In this document: positions 36,317-48,680 of the stretch, in pieces
Layout: each line of letters begins with the position of its first letter
Numbering within the stretch: the stretch's first letter is position 1
Assembly (NCBI GenBank): GCA_944989445.1
Contig: CALYLW010000336.1
Coordinates: 507,791 to 571,790, forward strand
Length of the DNA stretch: 64,000 nucleotides
Source: Ampullaceana balthica
Taxonomy: Eukaryota > Mollusca > Gastropoda > Lymnaeidae
Reading direction: 5' to 3'
Notes under the pieces: generated by a model
What the model saw: the letters and a program-made list of their open reading frames with translations, nothing else
What the model was told of the DNA's origin: nothing
Database searches by the model: none
Translations under genes and position numbers: made by a program

Positions 36317-39300
36317 GGGGCCGTCCATAAATGACGTCAAGCGATTTTTGCCGATTTTTTACCCCCTCCCCCACCCCTCGTCTGGCGTCGTCACAAAAGT
36401 TAGACCTCCCCTTCTAAAAATACGTCATAAAGCTTTGACCTCCCCCCCCCCTCCAAAAAAAAATAAAAATAATAAAATTCTTATTTTCGATTTGAAAATA
36501 AGTATGTTTCAAATCACTTTTATTGTCATTTAAGAATTTATTATTTATTTAGTGAAGATCTACATTGTAATATCGTAACCCACGTGAAGAATTTTTTTTC
36601 AAAACGTTTAACCGGCCTTCAAAAAACGAACTGTGTTAACATCCTTAGATTATATTTTATTTTAATGAATGCAAAATTAAACATTGACTATTAATCATCA
36701 CGGTTAACCTCTTTGTTTAGAAAAAAATATTTAAAAATAATATTTTAAAAATGTATTTTTTAAAAATACCTCAATTGACTGACGGGTCGAAAGAGGTCGG
36801 CGAACAGGGGTAAATAACCTCATCTGGGGTCAAAAGGGAATTCTTGGGGGTAATGCAGACTCATTTGGGATAACATCCACTACAATCCACTAGATAGATT
36901 AAAATATGTCATGTGTACGTGAACGCTTGGAACATATGCCCATTATTGAACCGGTTCCTTCCAGGAAAGGCATTTTTTTAAAAATTTGACAACTATGTAG
37001 ATTTCTTACCTACGTACTATATGAAGACACCTAAATCCACCCTACTTTCATTTATATTGATACGAGTGACAATAATCTTAATCCACATGACTTGACTCTA
37101 TCAAGTATCCTTTCTGTGATATTTAATATTAATGCCTTAAAAACTGAGCTAAGAAGAAAAGTTGTTTTGTGCTCCTCTCGAATTGCGATGTCAAGAATTT
37201 TATGCCTTAAATAAAGTTAATGAATACTTGACAACTTTTAAATGGGCTCATTTATCATTATATCTAGAATGGCCAGTAGGGTTTGACCAAAAACCAACCG
37301 AACAATTATATCAAACTTAAAACGTTTATAATTCTATCAAATAGATTCCATCCCCTCCCCCCCCCCTTTTTTAAAAAAAAAGAAAAAGGATATTCTGTGT
37401 CGTTTTGACTTAAAATATCTACACATAATCCTATTCAGATCATATTAGACACTTATGCTTGTAAAACTCACCATTAGCATTTTTTTGTGAGGGGTGGGGG
37501 GGGTGGAATTACTGACAATTCGACCCCGGACGTTTCGACCCCAGACGGTTCGACCCTGCCAGTTCGACCACAGGACGGTTCGACCCCAGGACGTTTCGAC
37601 CCCGGTCGGTTCGACTACGGACGGTTCGACCCCGGACGATTCGACCCCGGGCGATTCGACCCCGGACAGTTCAACCACAGGACGTTTCGACCACAGGGTG
37701 TTTCGACCCCGGACGTTTCGACCCCTTCGTATCTACACCGTATATTTTTTTAATACATATTTTTAATATACTTTAAAAAAAAATTTAAATAATTTTTGGT
37801 ATAAACATGATTACATGTTATCCATTTACCTACTAAAAATAATTTAGCTTAAAATTATTATCCATTAAAAATTAAATACAGTTTGAAATTGTTATTGACA
37901 ACCAGTCAATATTCAACGCGAATTCATGATTGTGATCAATGCGTCATTCCTCTGAGGTAGAAAGTCCTTCCAAACCAATCCAACTCAAACCCCCCCCCCG
38001 CCCGTCCGATGTAATCGGACAAAACAAAGGCAATGTGGTCAGACAGTCCTTTCTAAAGGTGCCTACATTCTCTCTGCCCCCACTTACTATATTTACCCTC
38101 GCCAGCACACGGCTTGCTGTGGTGGTCTCTGAGTGTAGCCTTCGTAACACGGGCTTATGAAACCCTCGGAGGAAATGTAAACAACAACGTAACGTTCAGT
38201 CCGGTCATACGGGTCCAGCAGCTTGAATGTTATTGTCTGCTAGGGGGCGGTATAAACTATTGAATTTGATGAACTTTAAATACTGACAACTTTGTACGTC
38301 TTATTAAAATCAGTATTTCTGCTAGGAAGGTATATACGTGTTAAACAACACAAGAAACAGAAATGAATGCAAGGGCGCGGGTTTGTAATTGTTTCAGCGC
38401 CTGCGTTCAGCATGTCGACACTTAAAAAAAAATTTTTAAATAATAAATTTAAAAAATATATTTAAAAAAAAATATTTTAAAAATCGACTTTCGTTTGTTT
38501 TTGTTATCACGGTGAAAACCTTTGAACGACTTAAATATAAATTTTTTAAAAATTAATGGATAATATACCAAAAAAATTAATTTTTATAAATATTTTTAAA
38601 AATTTTTTTTAAAAAAAACCCCAACGAATAAATAAAATCATTTTACAATGTAGAAACGAGAGGGTCGAAACGTCCGGGGTCGAAACACCCTGTGGTCGAA
38701 ACGTCCTGTTGTCGAACTGTCCGGAGTCGAATCGCCCGGGGTCGAATCGTCCGGGGTCGAACCGTCCTGGGGTCGAACCATCCTGTGGGCGAACTGGCAG
38801 TGTCGAACCGTCCGGGTTCGAATCGTCCGGGGTCGAAGTGTCCGACCACCGGGGGTGTGCTAACAACGATCCCCCAAATCCCCGAGTCATGTGAGCAGTA
38901 CATAGAGTCTGTAACGCACACATAAAGATCGCCGACGGAGCTGCGGTTACATCACAAATGCTTTGATGTCAACATCAAACGACACAGTGTAACAATTTCA
39001 TACGTTATCTTGTGAGTTCTCAAACTTAAGGATTATAATTAGATTTAATTTTCGTATCTTGATAGCTTACGCCAACTAGCGTCTGATGTCTACCGACCGG
39101 CACATTAAGAAGCCCTGATTTAAAAAAAAATTAAAAAAGTCATTAAATAAATTGTAAGCTACCAAATATTTCAGTGGAAGTTTTATTTAAAGTTGCCCTT
39201 TTGATGTGACGTCACATTTCTTCAACCCCCCTCCCTCCCCCGAATCACGCATCGTCACAAAAGTGTGACCCCCTCCCCCCCCCCTTTTTAGGAGCGTGAC

Positions 39301-39319
39301 GTCATTTATGGACGGCCCC
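36317..39319. mobile_element. Long PIF/Harbinger-like element (3.0 kb), TAA TSD, with nested foldback-like element
   Basis: GGGGCCGTCCATAAATGACG (36317) and GACGTCATTTATGGACGGCC-CC (ending 39319) are flanked by TAA (36314-36316; 39320-39322). No transposase ORF visible. The foldback-like element lies within it, so the core MITE is shorter. Confidence 0.75.
37515..38852. mobile_element. Foldback-like element with minisatellite terminal inverted repeats
   Basis: Left arm (37515-37735) is a tandem array of 14-15-bp units of the type TTCGACCCCGGACGG. Right arm (38651-38852) is its reverse complement unit by unit, including the same unit-specific variants (CTGCCAGTTCG, CAGGACGGTTCGACC, CCACAGGGTGTTTCGACC). 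About 0.9 kb of AT-rich, non-coding DNA separates them. Long inverted repeats built of short tandem repeats are the defining form of foldback (FB/Galileo-type) elements. G/C-rich open frames here are artefacts. Confidence 0.8.
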
Positions 39320-39399
39320 TAAGCGCCTCACCTCAACCCAGATCTCCACAGTACTTTGATCTGGGCTATACAATGAACAATGGGTGTCACGAACCCTAG

Positions 39400-40110
39400 C
39401 TACGACACTGATTGTTTTATCGTGTAACCTTTTTTTTTGGGTCTAAGTTTTGGCTTGTGTTATGTGTTCTGGGACTTAAATCCAATTTAAAATACCTTTT
39501 TACTATATTTTAAAAGTCAACATTAAAAATTTATAAATTTACAACCTTGGCTACTTGGATTTGTTAAATTTTCAGCTGTAAATTTAGTAAACGCTACCGG
39601 TAATAGACAGAAATAATGTTTTTGACTTATTTTAATGCACACATAGAAATCGCTAGTTTCGTTTAGGTCCTTAAGACATGTTCTACTCAGAAACGTAAAG
39701 AGTGAATTCTTGTTCCAAAACATCGTTGTCAAGTTTTCGTATTACTTAATCATCTTTGTATTTCAGTTCAATAAACTGTTATTCTTTTAAACAACTCTGG
39801 AAATTTAGCCAACTCTAAAAATATGTCTCTTCGGGCATACAACACTTTAGCCCTTGAATTGCTACGCCCCTGAATAAGCCTATATTGTTGAATTGCCAAT
39901 AATCATACACAAATGCATGTAGAAAAAATACGACAAATATTAGGTGTCATAAAGTTTAATAAAACAATTCTTTATAATTTCAAATAATTAATGGAAGGAT
40001 CTACATTAACCCCGAAGAGTTTATTTTAAAGCAAAGTCTCCGGGGCGACTTTGTTTTAAAATAAACTCTCCCGGGGAAGCATTATTTTTGGGGAAACTTT
40101 ATTTCGTGAC
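39400..40110. other. Intergenic DNA; CTCCGGGG-family repeat at its end
   Basis: No gene. The CTCC/AAAATAAA palindromic repeat lies at about 40000-40110. Confidence 0.5.
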
Positions 40111-40114
40111 ACCG

Positions 40115-41005
40115 GCCTTAGGGCAAGACAAACGAGGCAATCACCTTGGGCCCCGCACTATTTAGGACCCTGCGCCTGCCTAAAGATTTTTACTACATTT
40201 TACAATTTTACTACTATTATGTAATAATTGTTTTTACTAACAATAGTATCAATAAAACTTAATTCTTTTCAGGGTGAAATAATTAGGAAAATACTGTGCT
40301 AATATAATAAAATATTATCATTCCTAAATCCTAATACAAAAAAAAATATTTAAGAATATTTCAAAAAGCATATTATATGGATTCAGGAGAACATTTCAAA
40401 TAAGAAAACGCCATTTTTAGGCTTTAACTTGCTATGGTAAGTGAAAACTGCCAGTGTGAGACTGTCTGATCATGAGAAATCAAAAGGGACATATGACATC
40501 TACTTTGGAATGGTTTGAAATGGAAAACAGGCTAACAAAACAATGCACAATTACCAAGCCAGCTGGGTGTCAGATCGTGCCTCAAAGACCATTTCCGAGA
40601 GAAATCGTTCCAGGGCTGGGCATCTGGAAGCACGGCTAGAAAGTATTTCAGTACATGCCGTGACCGAGCAAAAGCGATTTCTTATGGGAAGTTGGACGTA
40701 GCATTCAGACGCTCATAACTATAATGAGAACTGAACATTGTCCCATACGAAGCTACCTGTACAAGTTCAACACTAAAAGGGAACTGGCCTATCGGCTGTG
40801 TGGCTACCCGGAGGAGACGGTGGCCCACGTACTCGAAGAGTGCCCCGAGGTGTGCGGGGATGAATGTTTCTGTGAAACCACTTTGTGAAACAAGATGGGA
40901 AAGCTATGTGAAGTCCTCAAGGGAAGAAACGGCTATGTCACATTTCTTGTTATCCCCTGTATCTGATAGAGGGTCAAAAATAGAATGTTCTGATTAAGTT
41001 TTATG
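40115..41005 (+). pseudogene. Degenerate hAT (DUF4371-type) N-terminal remnant interrupted by LINE debris
   Basis: Begins with a CCTTAGGGCAAGACAAACG / CCTTGGGCCCCGC hAT-type end. SDHEKSKGHM is visible at about 40466-40495 and VKPLCETRWESYVKSS at about 40870-40915, both DUF4371-hAT landmarks. Between them, about 40690-40858 encodes RTEHCPIRSYLYKFN...AHVLEECPE, the C-terminal zinc-knuckle region of a non-LTR retrotransposon. The C-terminal parts continue at 45190-46110. Confidence 0.6.
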
Positions 41006-44000
41006 AAAAAACTAGAAATGTACCCGCGCTTTTACAGCGGGAGTTTACTGCCCTATAATGTTGAATACGTAGTTGAAAATAAGCTAATAACTTTATGTAA
41101 AGTATGTATATGTGTAAGCGAAGATTTAAGTTCGGCCTTCTCGTTATAATATAACTAAATGGTGTGCTTACTCATGGAATGCAACTTTCAGTTGGTCAGA
41201 AATATACTTATGAAAAATGTAATTCTCTAATTCTGAGACAATTTTACCCAATAATAAATTGAGCTTTGAATTGTAACAAACGATTTGAAAAGGGTATTAA
41301 TTTAATTTAAAATCCTGCAAACAAACATTTTTTCATTGCTATAAATTCAACGCATCAAGAGATTACATTCGCAATGAAACTCGTGTAGCTTTTAATACGC
41401 TGATAGAACTTAAAGGAAGAAGGTAAAATGAATCAATAAAAAACCAAATTAAAATACATCAAACCTATTTTTATAAATTTTTCACTTTTTTCTCTTTCAT
41501 CAAAACGGTCCCATTTAACGATGGATTCCCAAAATCTTATATGTTGCTGTTTTACCAAGGCATTCAATTCTTTGTTGATTTCCGTTTTCAGATAAGACAT
41601 TATATTTTGTAAATTATATCATTAAGCCCACTTTTTCTCTTTCCAGACTCCCTTTTTTCCCTGTTTTTTTTTCTGGAAATTAGATAATTTATTTGCCAAG
41701 TATATTTAATATTGATCCATTCGCTTAAAAACGTATGTGAAACGAAGATATACTTTTTTTGAAAATTTTTTTTTGGAATCCTGGAAAGAAATGAGTGGAT
41801 ATATTCAATTCCCATTGAGTTAAAAATTCAAATTATTTATCAGGTTCATGCTAACTTAAGTTTAGCATAGATATATCCATTGATCCAGTAGTCAAATATT
41901 ATACTTTAATAATTTAGCTGATATAAGAAAAGGCAATTTTTACTCAACATTACTTTTAGATCAGAGTTCAGTCGTGCTTAATTTATTATAGTATGAGTCT
42001 GAAAATGTACAGACTTTTATGCAAATGGGAAGTTGGACCATTATTGACAGTGTGCTTAGGCTTTTATTAGTAGGCACTAAATGAAGTTAATCAAGAGAAA
42101 ACAAATATTAAGAAAGTCTCTCCTTCTTTACAAACTTTAAACACACTTTTTTAGAGTGGATCTATTTTTATAATGTTATGCATATATATCAGAAATTTTA
42201 AAAATTGTTATAAGAAAAAAAAATTCAACTTCTAATGTTCATTACTAATGAGTTGATTTCACTTAGAGAATTGCTTTTCTCATAAATCTCACTCACAATT
42301 TTAAGGGTACTAAATAAAGTTAACTGCAGGTTTTTTTTTAAATTGACGACAACTGCCGTCACTTTAAAAAACTTATTTTATTTATGACCCCACATCGTTA
42401 AACTATTCAAAGAAATGAAATATTTGTAACAGCAGGTATAAGTTAAGGAACTGCGCTCCCACATTCTCTCTAAAAGGCAATAGCTGCTTATACAAAAGAG
42501 CTAACAAGGGGCCGTCCATAAAATACGTCACGCTATTTTTGACCATTTTTAAATCCCCCCTCCCCTGTCACAAAATGTCACAAATCTGGGACCAAAGTAC
42601 GTCACACTTTCGAACAAAAATGTTGTTTTTTATTAATAAAATAATTAAAATTTAATATTAAAAAGCGTGACGTCACACATGGCCGGACACCCCCCCCTCT
42701 CCCTGTCACAAGCTGTCACACTTTCTTACACCCCTCCCCCCACTGGAGCGTGACGTACTTTATGGATGGCCCTTAAAGTAAATTATAAATGTTGTAAGTG
42801 TAATGAAGTTTCCAAAAGAATTTAAAGAAACTAACTCAATCTTATTTAAAAAGCTTGCAATAAAATTTGCGCACCATTTTTAGTTAATGAAAATTAATTT
42901 AAGGGCGGGCGCTTAAAATGAAGTCTTGTAATGAAGTACTGCTCCAAAAAATAAATTGTATACTTTTTGATAGTCTTTATTAATTAGTGTTGTAATATGG
43001 AAATGATATATAATTCTTTTATATATTTGTCTCTATGTTATACGATTTAAATTTACGGCTTTTATGTAATAGGTATAATTTTAAAAAGGAATTCAAGTAT
43101 GTTTTGGAATAATATTTCAAACACCAGATTTAGTTTCTGAGAAAATAAATAAATTATTTACGAAATTGAAAAAAAAAGTTGATATGTTTGACTAAACATC
43201 TATTTATAAAATGGCTTTTTTATTCCGCTACAGCGTAATGACCATGGCATATGCAATTCACAGCCCAACTTAATTAATTGCTTTTAGGTTCACTTGTATT
43301 GAGTTTAATATACTTCTGTTTATAAGTCCGGTAGAAAGGTTTAAATTGTAAATTTATAGAGCTTATGCAATTAAAAAAATACAGCATTTGTCGTAGGCTT
43401 TTATATGCATGTAATAATCATTGATGATTAACTTTAATAAGTAAATTTAAGGGATTGAGCCAGTAAAATAAGCAAGAAAAATTAATAAAGAACACGCAAC
43501 AAATTTTAAGAAAAACAAAACGTATAGTTCCTCTAAATTACGATTAAGCTTTTTTGACTTGGGCAATTTCTTTCCATATAAAATACCCTCACATAATTAG
43601 TATTTGCTTTAAATTAAAATTTGAGTTATTAGAAACATCATAATAAAACTCTTAATTTAAAAATAAATGCCATACATCGTGTGACAAATGTAATGAAATA
43701 GTTTTAACCCATCTATAATATAAAGAAAGTATTTGTATAAAAGGTCACTGTTTTGTACCGCAAGGCCAAAACAAACACGAATGTTATTATAATAAAATTA
43801 CACTGCTCAATTTAAGACGCGTACACGAAAAGGTGCGCACCGTAATTTGACAATAAAAGATTTTTGAAAGCGCACAGCTCAAAATAAAGTATTGTAAAAA
43901 ATAACGCACCAAAATGAACTCATTTTGAATGTCCCGCATGAAGCTCTTCAATATCGAAATGAGAATATATGTTTGTCTTTATTTGGCTCTACATTTTCTG

Positions 44001-44173
44001 ATTATGGGCCCCCTTACCCTAGGGGTGGTCACCTGGGGTTGAAACACAGCCTATGTATGACCTGTCTCGGGTCAAATGAGAGTCCCATGTAAAATTTCAG
44101 CATCCTGGGTCCAACGGTGTGGAATTCCATTGGTAACAAACAAACACACAAACTTTCATCTTTATATATTACT
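41006..44173. mobile_element. Unclassified interspersed element splitting a hAT remnant
   Basis: Start ACTAGAAATGTACCCGCGCT and end CAAACACACAAACTTTCATC...TATATATTACTA. It splits the hAT remnant (N-terminal part before 41005, C-terminal part after 45190). Apart from a compact PIF MITE (42508-42773) the interior is AT-rich without recognisable ORF. Confidence 0.5.
42508..42773. mobile_element. Compact PIF/Harbinger-like MITE
   Basis: GGGGCCGTCCATAAAATACG (42508) against CGTACTTTATGGATGGCCC (about 42772). 266 bp; contains CTGTCACA repeats and a GTGACGTCAC palindrome. Confidence 0.75.
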
Positions 44174-45065
44174 AGGGGCAAGTACCCGGCTTCGCCCGGG
44201 TTTAACAACAACAGCAACAACAACAAAAACAACAACAGCAACAACGACAAAAACAACAACAGAAACAGCAACAACAACAAAACAAACAACAACAAAAACA
44301 ACAAAACAACAACAAAACAACAACAAAAACAACAACAACAACAAAACAACAACAAAACAACAACTACAACAACAACAGCAACAACAACAAAGCAACAACA
44401 ACAAAACAACAACTACAACAGCAACAACAACAAAGCAACAACAACATGAAGGACATTGACGTCGCAGGGCAAGGGATGTGGACAACAACAACAACAGCAA
44501 AAACAACACAAAAGCAACAACAGCAACAACAACAAAAACAACACAAAAGCAACAACAGCAACAACAACAGCAACAACAACAAAAACAACAACAGCAACAA
44601 AAACAAAACAACAACAAAAACATCAACAACAAAACAATAACAAAGCAACAACAAAACAACAACAAAACAACAACTACAACAACAACAGCAACAACAACAA
44701 AGCAACAACAACAAAACAACAACAAAAGCAACAACAACAAAGCAACAACAACAAAAAAAATTATTTTATGGCGATAATCGCCTTCTTGTTAATCTCGACA
44801 CCAAAATGTTTATTAATTTGCGTCATTATTTTACGTCTTAATTTTCAATAATTTTTATTTTATATAGCTCATATAGGGAAAAACTACATTTTGGGCCCCC
44901 GGGCCCCAGTATCTTATATATAAGGAACGAAACCTGTTTAATAACCTTTCCGGTATAATTTTGTGTACGTGTACCAAATTTCACGTTATTTGGTTGTCTG
45001 GATCTTGAGTTATTAGGGAACAGACAGACAGACAGACAACAAATGCGTCTTATATGTATAGAGAT
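44174..45065. mobile_element. Unclassified element with (CAA/CAG)n microsatellite
   Basis: Starts GGGGCAAGTACCCGGCTTCG and ends GACAGACAGACAGACAAC...TATATGTATAGAGATATT, a form seen in many invertebrate repeats. A CAACAA/CAGCAA array occupies about 44205-44755, interrupted once at 44447-44480 by GAAGGACATTGACGTCGCAG. Gln/Thr/Asn and Cys/Val/Leu open frames are by-products of the array. Confidence 0.65.
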
Positions 45066-45179
45066 ATTATGTCTCTGACCCTATTAAAAATTCAAATCTA
45101 TTTAGTTAATCTATAAGAAATCTGTATATTTTTTAACGTTCAAACTTGAATATCTCAAAACTAGAAAAATGTGACATTG

Positions 45180-46110
45180 ACGTTACTTTCCGTAAGCTCT
45201 TCATGTGGAAAGTTTAAATGCACTTTCAAATCCAGAAGGCAAAATCTATTATGCACTTTTCAAAGTTGCAGAGCAAAGTAGTGATAAAAAATCTCGAAGT
45301 GAGGCAGAGTGATTGGGCAAACAACTTAAGAACTTCAATTTCATTGTTTCAAATGCTTTTTGGTACGACAATTTTGGTTCCAATTTAATTACATAAGCAA
45401 AGAGTTAGAAAATATTTCTCTCGGTCTAGCAACTGAAGTTGACAGCATGAAACATACTTGAAAATGGTTGAAATCATAAAGAAATGGCGGTTTTGAAACA
45501 GCTATAACATTTAAACACAAAAAACATTGCAACAGACGTTGAACAGATTTTTCAAACAAGATTGTTGATATGTAATCATGTCGATGGACAGTCGCTTTGA
45601 AAGAATACTAAGTCATCATGCCTCGCTTTAGATTTCTTTATAAATTTCATCAAGTGCAAAAAATAATATACTGAATAGCTGTATGAATCTCGAGAAAAGC
45701 TCACAGCCTGCGAAAGTAAGGATCTTTATGGTGTCATGCTTGCTGAAGAGTTGCAATCATTGAGTTCCATAATTTCTGCAGTCACCAACAACGATCCTGT
45801 TAATATTTTGTAGTTCCTTTCAGTAAAAAGGCGTTCTAGTGATTTTCCTAACAAACGAATTGCACTTCGAATACTTCTAATTATTCCTGTCACGTTGGCT
45901 TCCGAAGAGAGACGCTTTTCGGAACTAAACTTATTAAAAACTATATGTGATAAACAGTGATTCAAGATCGGCTCAGTAACTGAGCTATTTTTTCAATTAA
46001 GAATGAAGTTGCTAAGGATCTGACAATATTGAACTTACCGGTATCCGGTATTTCAGACGAGAGAGCATGCAAGATTTGCTTGTAAGTTGTAAAAACAAGG
46101 TGGAAGTAGA
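45180..46110 (+). pseudogene. Degenerate hAT transposase, C-terminal remnant
   Basis: Pieces in several frames: a phrase matching SRSEAE...LKNFNFI (about 45296-45350), WYDNFGS / ISKELENISLGLATEVDSMKH (about 45361-45450) and LRILLIIPVTLASEERRFSELNLLKTICDK (about 45868-45958), the hAT dimerisation domain. Continuation of 40115-41005 after intervening insertions. Many stops and frameshifts; older than the hAT at 15923. Confidence 0.65.
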
Positions 46111-46451
46111 AGATACAACCAAACAAATGCTATAGTGTATACACTTTATATTGTTTTATTTTCTGATCTTGTTAATTTACATTTTGCATAAATGTAGAAA
46201 TATAATTGTGATATGGACCATAAGGCAAATTATTGAAGCAATAACTAGTCTTAAATAGACAACTTTATTCTTTAGATAGCTAATAACACACTATGTATAT
46301 TCAGTGTTTCCATTGACAACGGTATTTCAATCGGAATGAAAATTAATTTCCTTACATGAATTTTTTCATTATTTAAAAATGTGAAGATACTTATGAATAT
46401 GATTTCCATTTAAATAATTTATATAAATAGTTACAGTACTGGTAAACAAAA

Positions 46452-46670
<219 letters not shown>

Positions 46671-46731
46671 GGCTTTTTTTCTCTTTCCTTACCCCTAACT
46701 TTCTCTCTCTGTATATCTACAAAACAACTAA

Positions 46732-48677
46732 GGGGCTGTGCATAAATGACGTAATGCACGTACAAGGGGAGGGGGTCACACTTTTGTGACGATGTGTGAC
46801 AAGGGGGGGGTGTTTAAGAAATGTGACTTCACATCAAATCGCATAACTTGAAATGAAAGTTACACTTAAATATTTGATTGCTTACAATTTATTTAATGAC
46901 TTTTTACATTGTTTCACGCGTGTGACGGTATTAGAGTGCAGCCTTACACTAAATCGTAGCGTCCAAACTATTTGCATGGCGGGCCATATTCAATGAAGTA
47001 AAGATATGCGGGGCTGGATTCAGATAATATATACAAAATGACATAATTCGAGAGGTTTTTTTTATTGTAAAATTTTAATATGAAGGGTGAAACCGAGATT
47101 TTGAATGCATTGAATATGTAAGGTCAGGCTCAATGCCATTAGTTTGATGTGTATGATATCACACAGGTGAGAGTCATTTAGTCTTGTCCTCACACGATTA
47201 TTGTTAAAATCCATATCTAAGAATGTCTGCTCCAACATGTTAAGGCAAACAAGCTAAGCATTTTCTTAGCCAATGTTCGAATTTCAATGGATCTGTCATA
47301 ATCCAGCAGACGGTAAAAGGGCAATGAGAGAAAGCTGTTGTTGCCTTGTCTGCTGCAACATTCAGCATCACTTTGAAACTCCATGGGTTCCAGTTGCAGA
47401 TGGCCTGGAGCATCATCGGGGTCCACATAGAAAGGTGAAGAAAAAAAAAGATTTCATCTTCAATAGTTGCTGAGTCCTGAAAGCGTCTTTGAAATTCATC
47501 AGCCATGGATTCACAAGCATAGATATGACATCTGCAACTTACCTATGACTTTGCTCATTGTAGTTTCTTTCTGGAAAATCTGTCATGATTTCTTGTATTG
47601 GTGCGAAATGTGCTGTATTAGGTTGCATTTGAGATAGATCACTTTGAAAAATGTGCTGCTTGTTGCCAAAGGCCTTGATTTGTAAATATAACTGGATTAC
47701 CACCGATGTTCGTCCTTGAAGATTTTTGTTAAGAAAGTTTATAGATGTCGTGTCAAATCAACTAAAAATCCAAAATCAGCAAGACAAGCAGGACCAGATA
47801 GTTCTGGAATTAGTTGTTCCTATTTTCAATTTTCCTCGATGAATAGACCCGTTTCTCATTTAAGTGTGTAGAGGCGCTGAAGTGCTTTCCCCCCGACTGA
47901 GCCCTCTTATATCATTGTGATACACAACATCTTCGTATTACCCATGGATGTCAAGAAGACACTGCTAAATCTGGCGGTAAAACAGGGCTTTAGAGGGAAT
48001 AGAGTTTATAGCTTTTATCACTAGCTTAAGAACACGATCACATCTAAGCTGTTTGGCACAAAGAACTTGTTGGTGAATGATACAGTGAAGTTTAAAATCT
48101 TTGCCAGCCTCTTCGCTGATTTTGGTACAAAACAAATTTGCTAGTCAACTGTGCTCACCAGTCATGGCAGGGTAATAAATACAGAGGTTGTTTACTTGGT
48201 AATTTAACTTCATTTACAGCAGAACAAACAGTAGCAACTAAATTTGTTCCCCTAGTTTAGTCTTTAAGACTAAAAGTCTAGTAATTGGTGACAATAAAAT
48301 GTTATCGATCTTTGCCATCCTTTGAGGTACTCAAAACAGTACAAAATTTCGACTTTTGAAAATAAATATAATTTCGTTACAGAAATAGTACGTCCGTCCA
48401 TTATTTATTAAGATAAGGCCGTGGGCCAGTTAAAATTTGAGTGTGGGCCTGACTTCGGACACCTCGGCACTTAATACATACTTAAATGACAAAAAGTGAT
48501 TTAAACATGCTCATTTTAAAATAGAAAATACGACTTTTATGGGGGAGGGTGGTAAATCTTGTTTACATCATATTGAATGGGGTGGGGGGGGCTAATTTTT
48601 TGAGACGACGTGTGACGAGGGGGTGGGAGGGGTAAAAAATCGACAAAAATCGCGTGACGTCATTTATGGACGGCCCC
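46732..48677. mobile_element. PIF/Harbinger-like MITE inserted in the last exon of gene B, TAA TSD
   Basis: GGGGCTGTGCATAAATGACG (46732) and CGTCATTTATGGACGGCCCC (ending 48677), flanked by TAA (46729-46731; 48678-48680). The original MITE was about 430 bp; it is expanded by a hAT inserted at 46955-48467. Its right terminus supplies the end of the gene B reading frame. Confidence 0.9.
46955..48467 (-). mobile_element. hAT element (SCAND3/GTF2IRD2/EPM2AIP1-type transposase remnant) nested in the MITE
   Basis: Flanks CACTAAAT (46947-46954) and CACTTAAT (48468-48475) form an 8-bp TSD with one mismatch, splitting sequence contiguous in sister MITEs. On the minus strand, around 47500-47216: FQRRFQDSATIEDE, then HLQLEPMEFQSDAECCSR and FYRLLDYDRSIEIRTLAKKMLSLFAL, followed by a VRTRLNDSHLCDII-like segment: the C-terminus of a hAT transposase of the family domesticated as GTF2IRD2/EPM2AIP1 in vertebrates. 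Multiple frame breaks; inactive. Confidence 0.8.
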
Positions 48678-48680
48678 TAA
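48660..48680 (-). other. Chimeric C-terminus of gene B: MITE terminal repeat used as coding sequence and stop
   Basis: Codon TTA at 48680-48678 is the TSD copy; GGG GCC GTC CAT AAA TGA at 48677-48660 is exactly the first 18 nt of the MITE terminal inverted repeat. Beyond the other end of the MITE, the sequence after the second TTA reads GTT GTT TTG TAG, matching copy A's position GTT GAA TCC TAA, so the ancestral tail was TLV plus two residues. Confidence 0.85.

Noticed and set aside
37445..38925. Gly/Arg/Pro-rich open frames on both strands
   Set aside because: By-products of the CG-rich minisatellite arms of the foldback-like element.
41009..41060. Possible gene start at the ACCCGCGCTTTTACAGCGGG hairpin
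   Set aside because: A widespread terminal motif of interspersed repeats with a local dyad; no ORF follows.
44029..44851. Open frames rich in Val/Leu/Cys or Gln/Asn/Thr
   Set aside because: Translation of the CAA/CAG microsatellite in different frames; not proteins.
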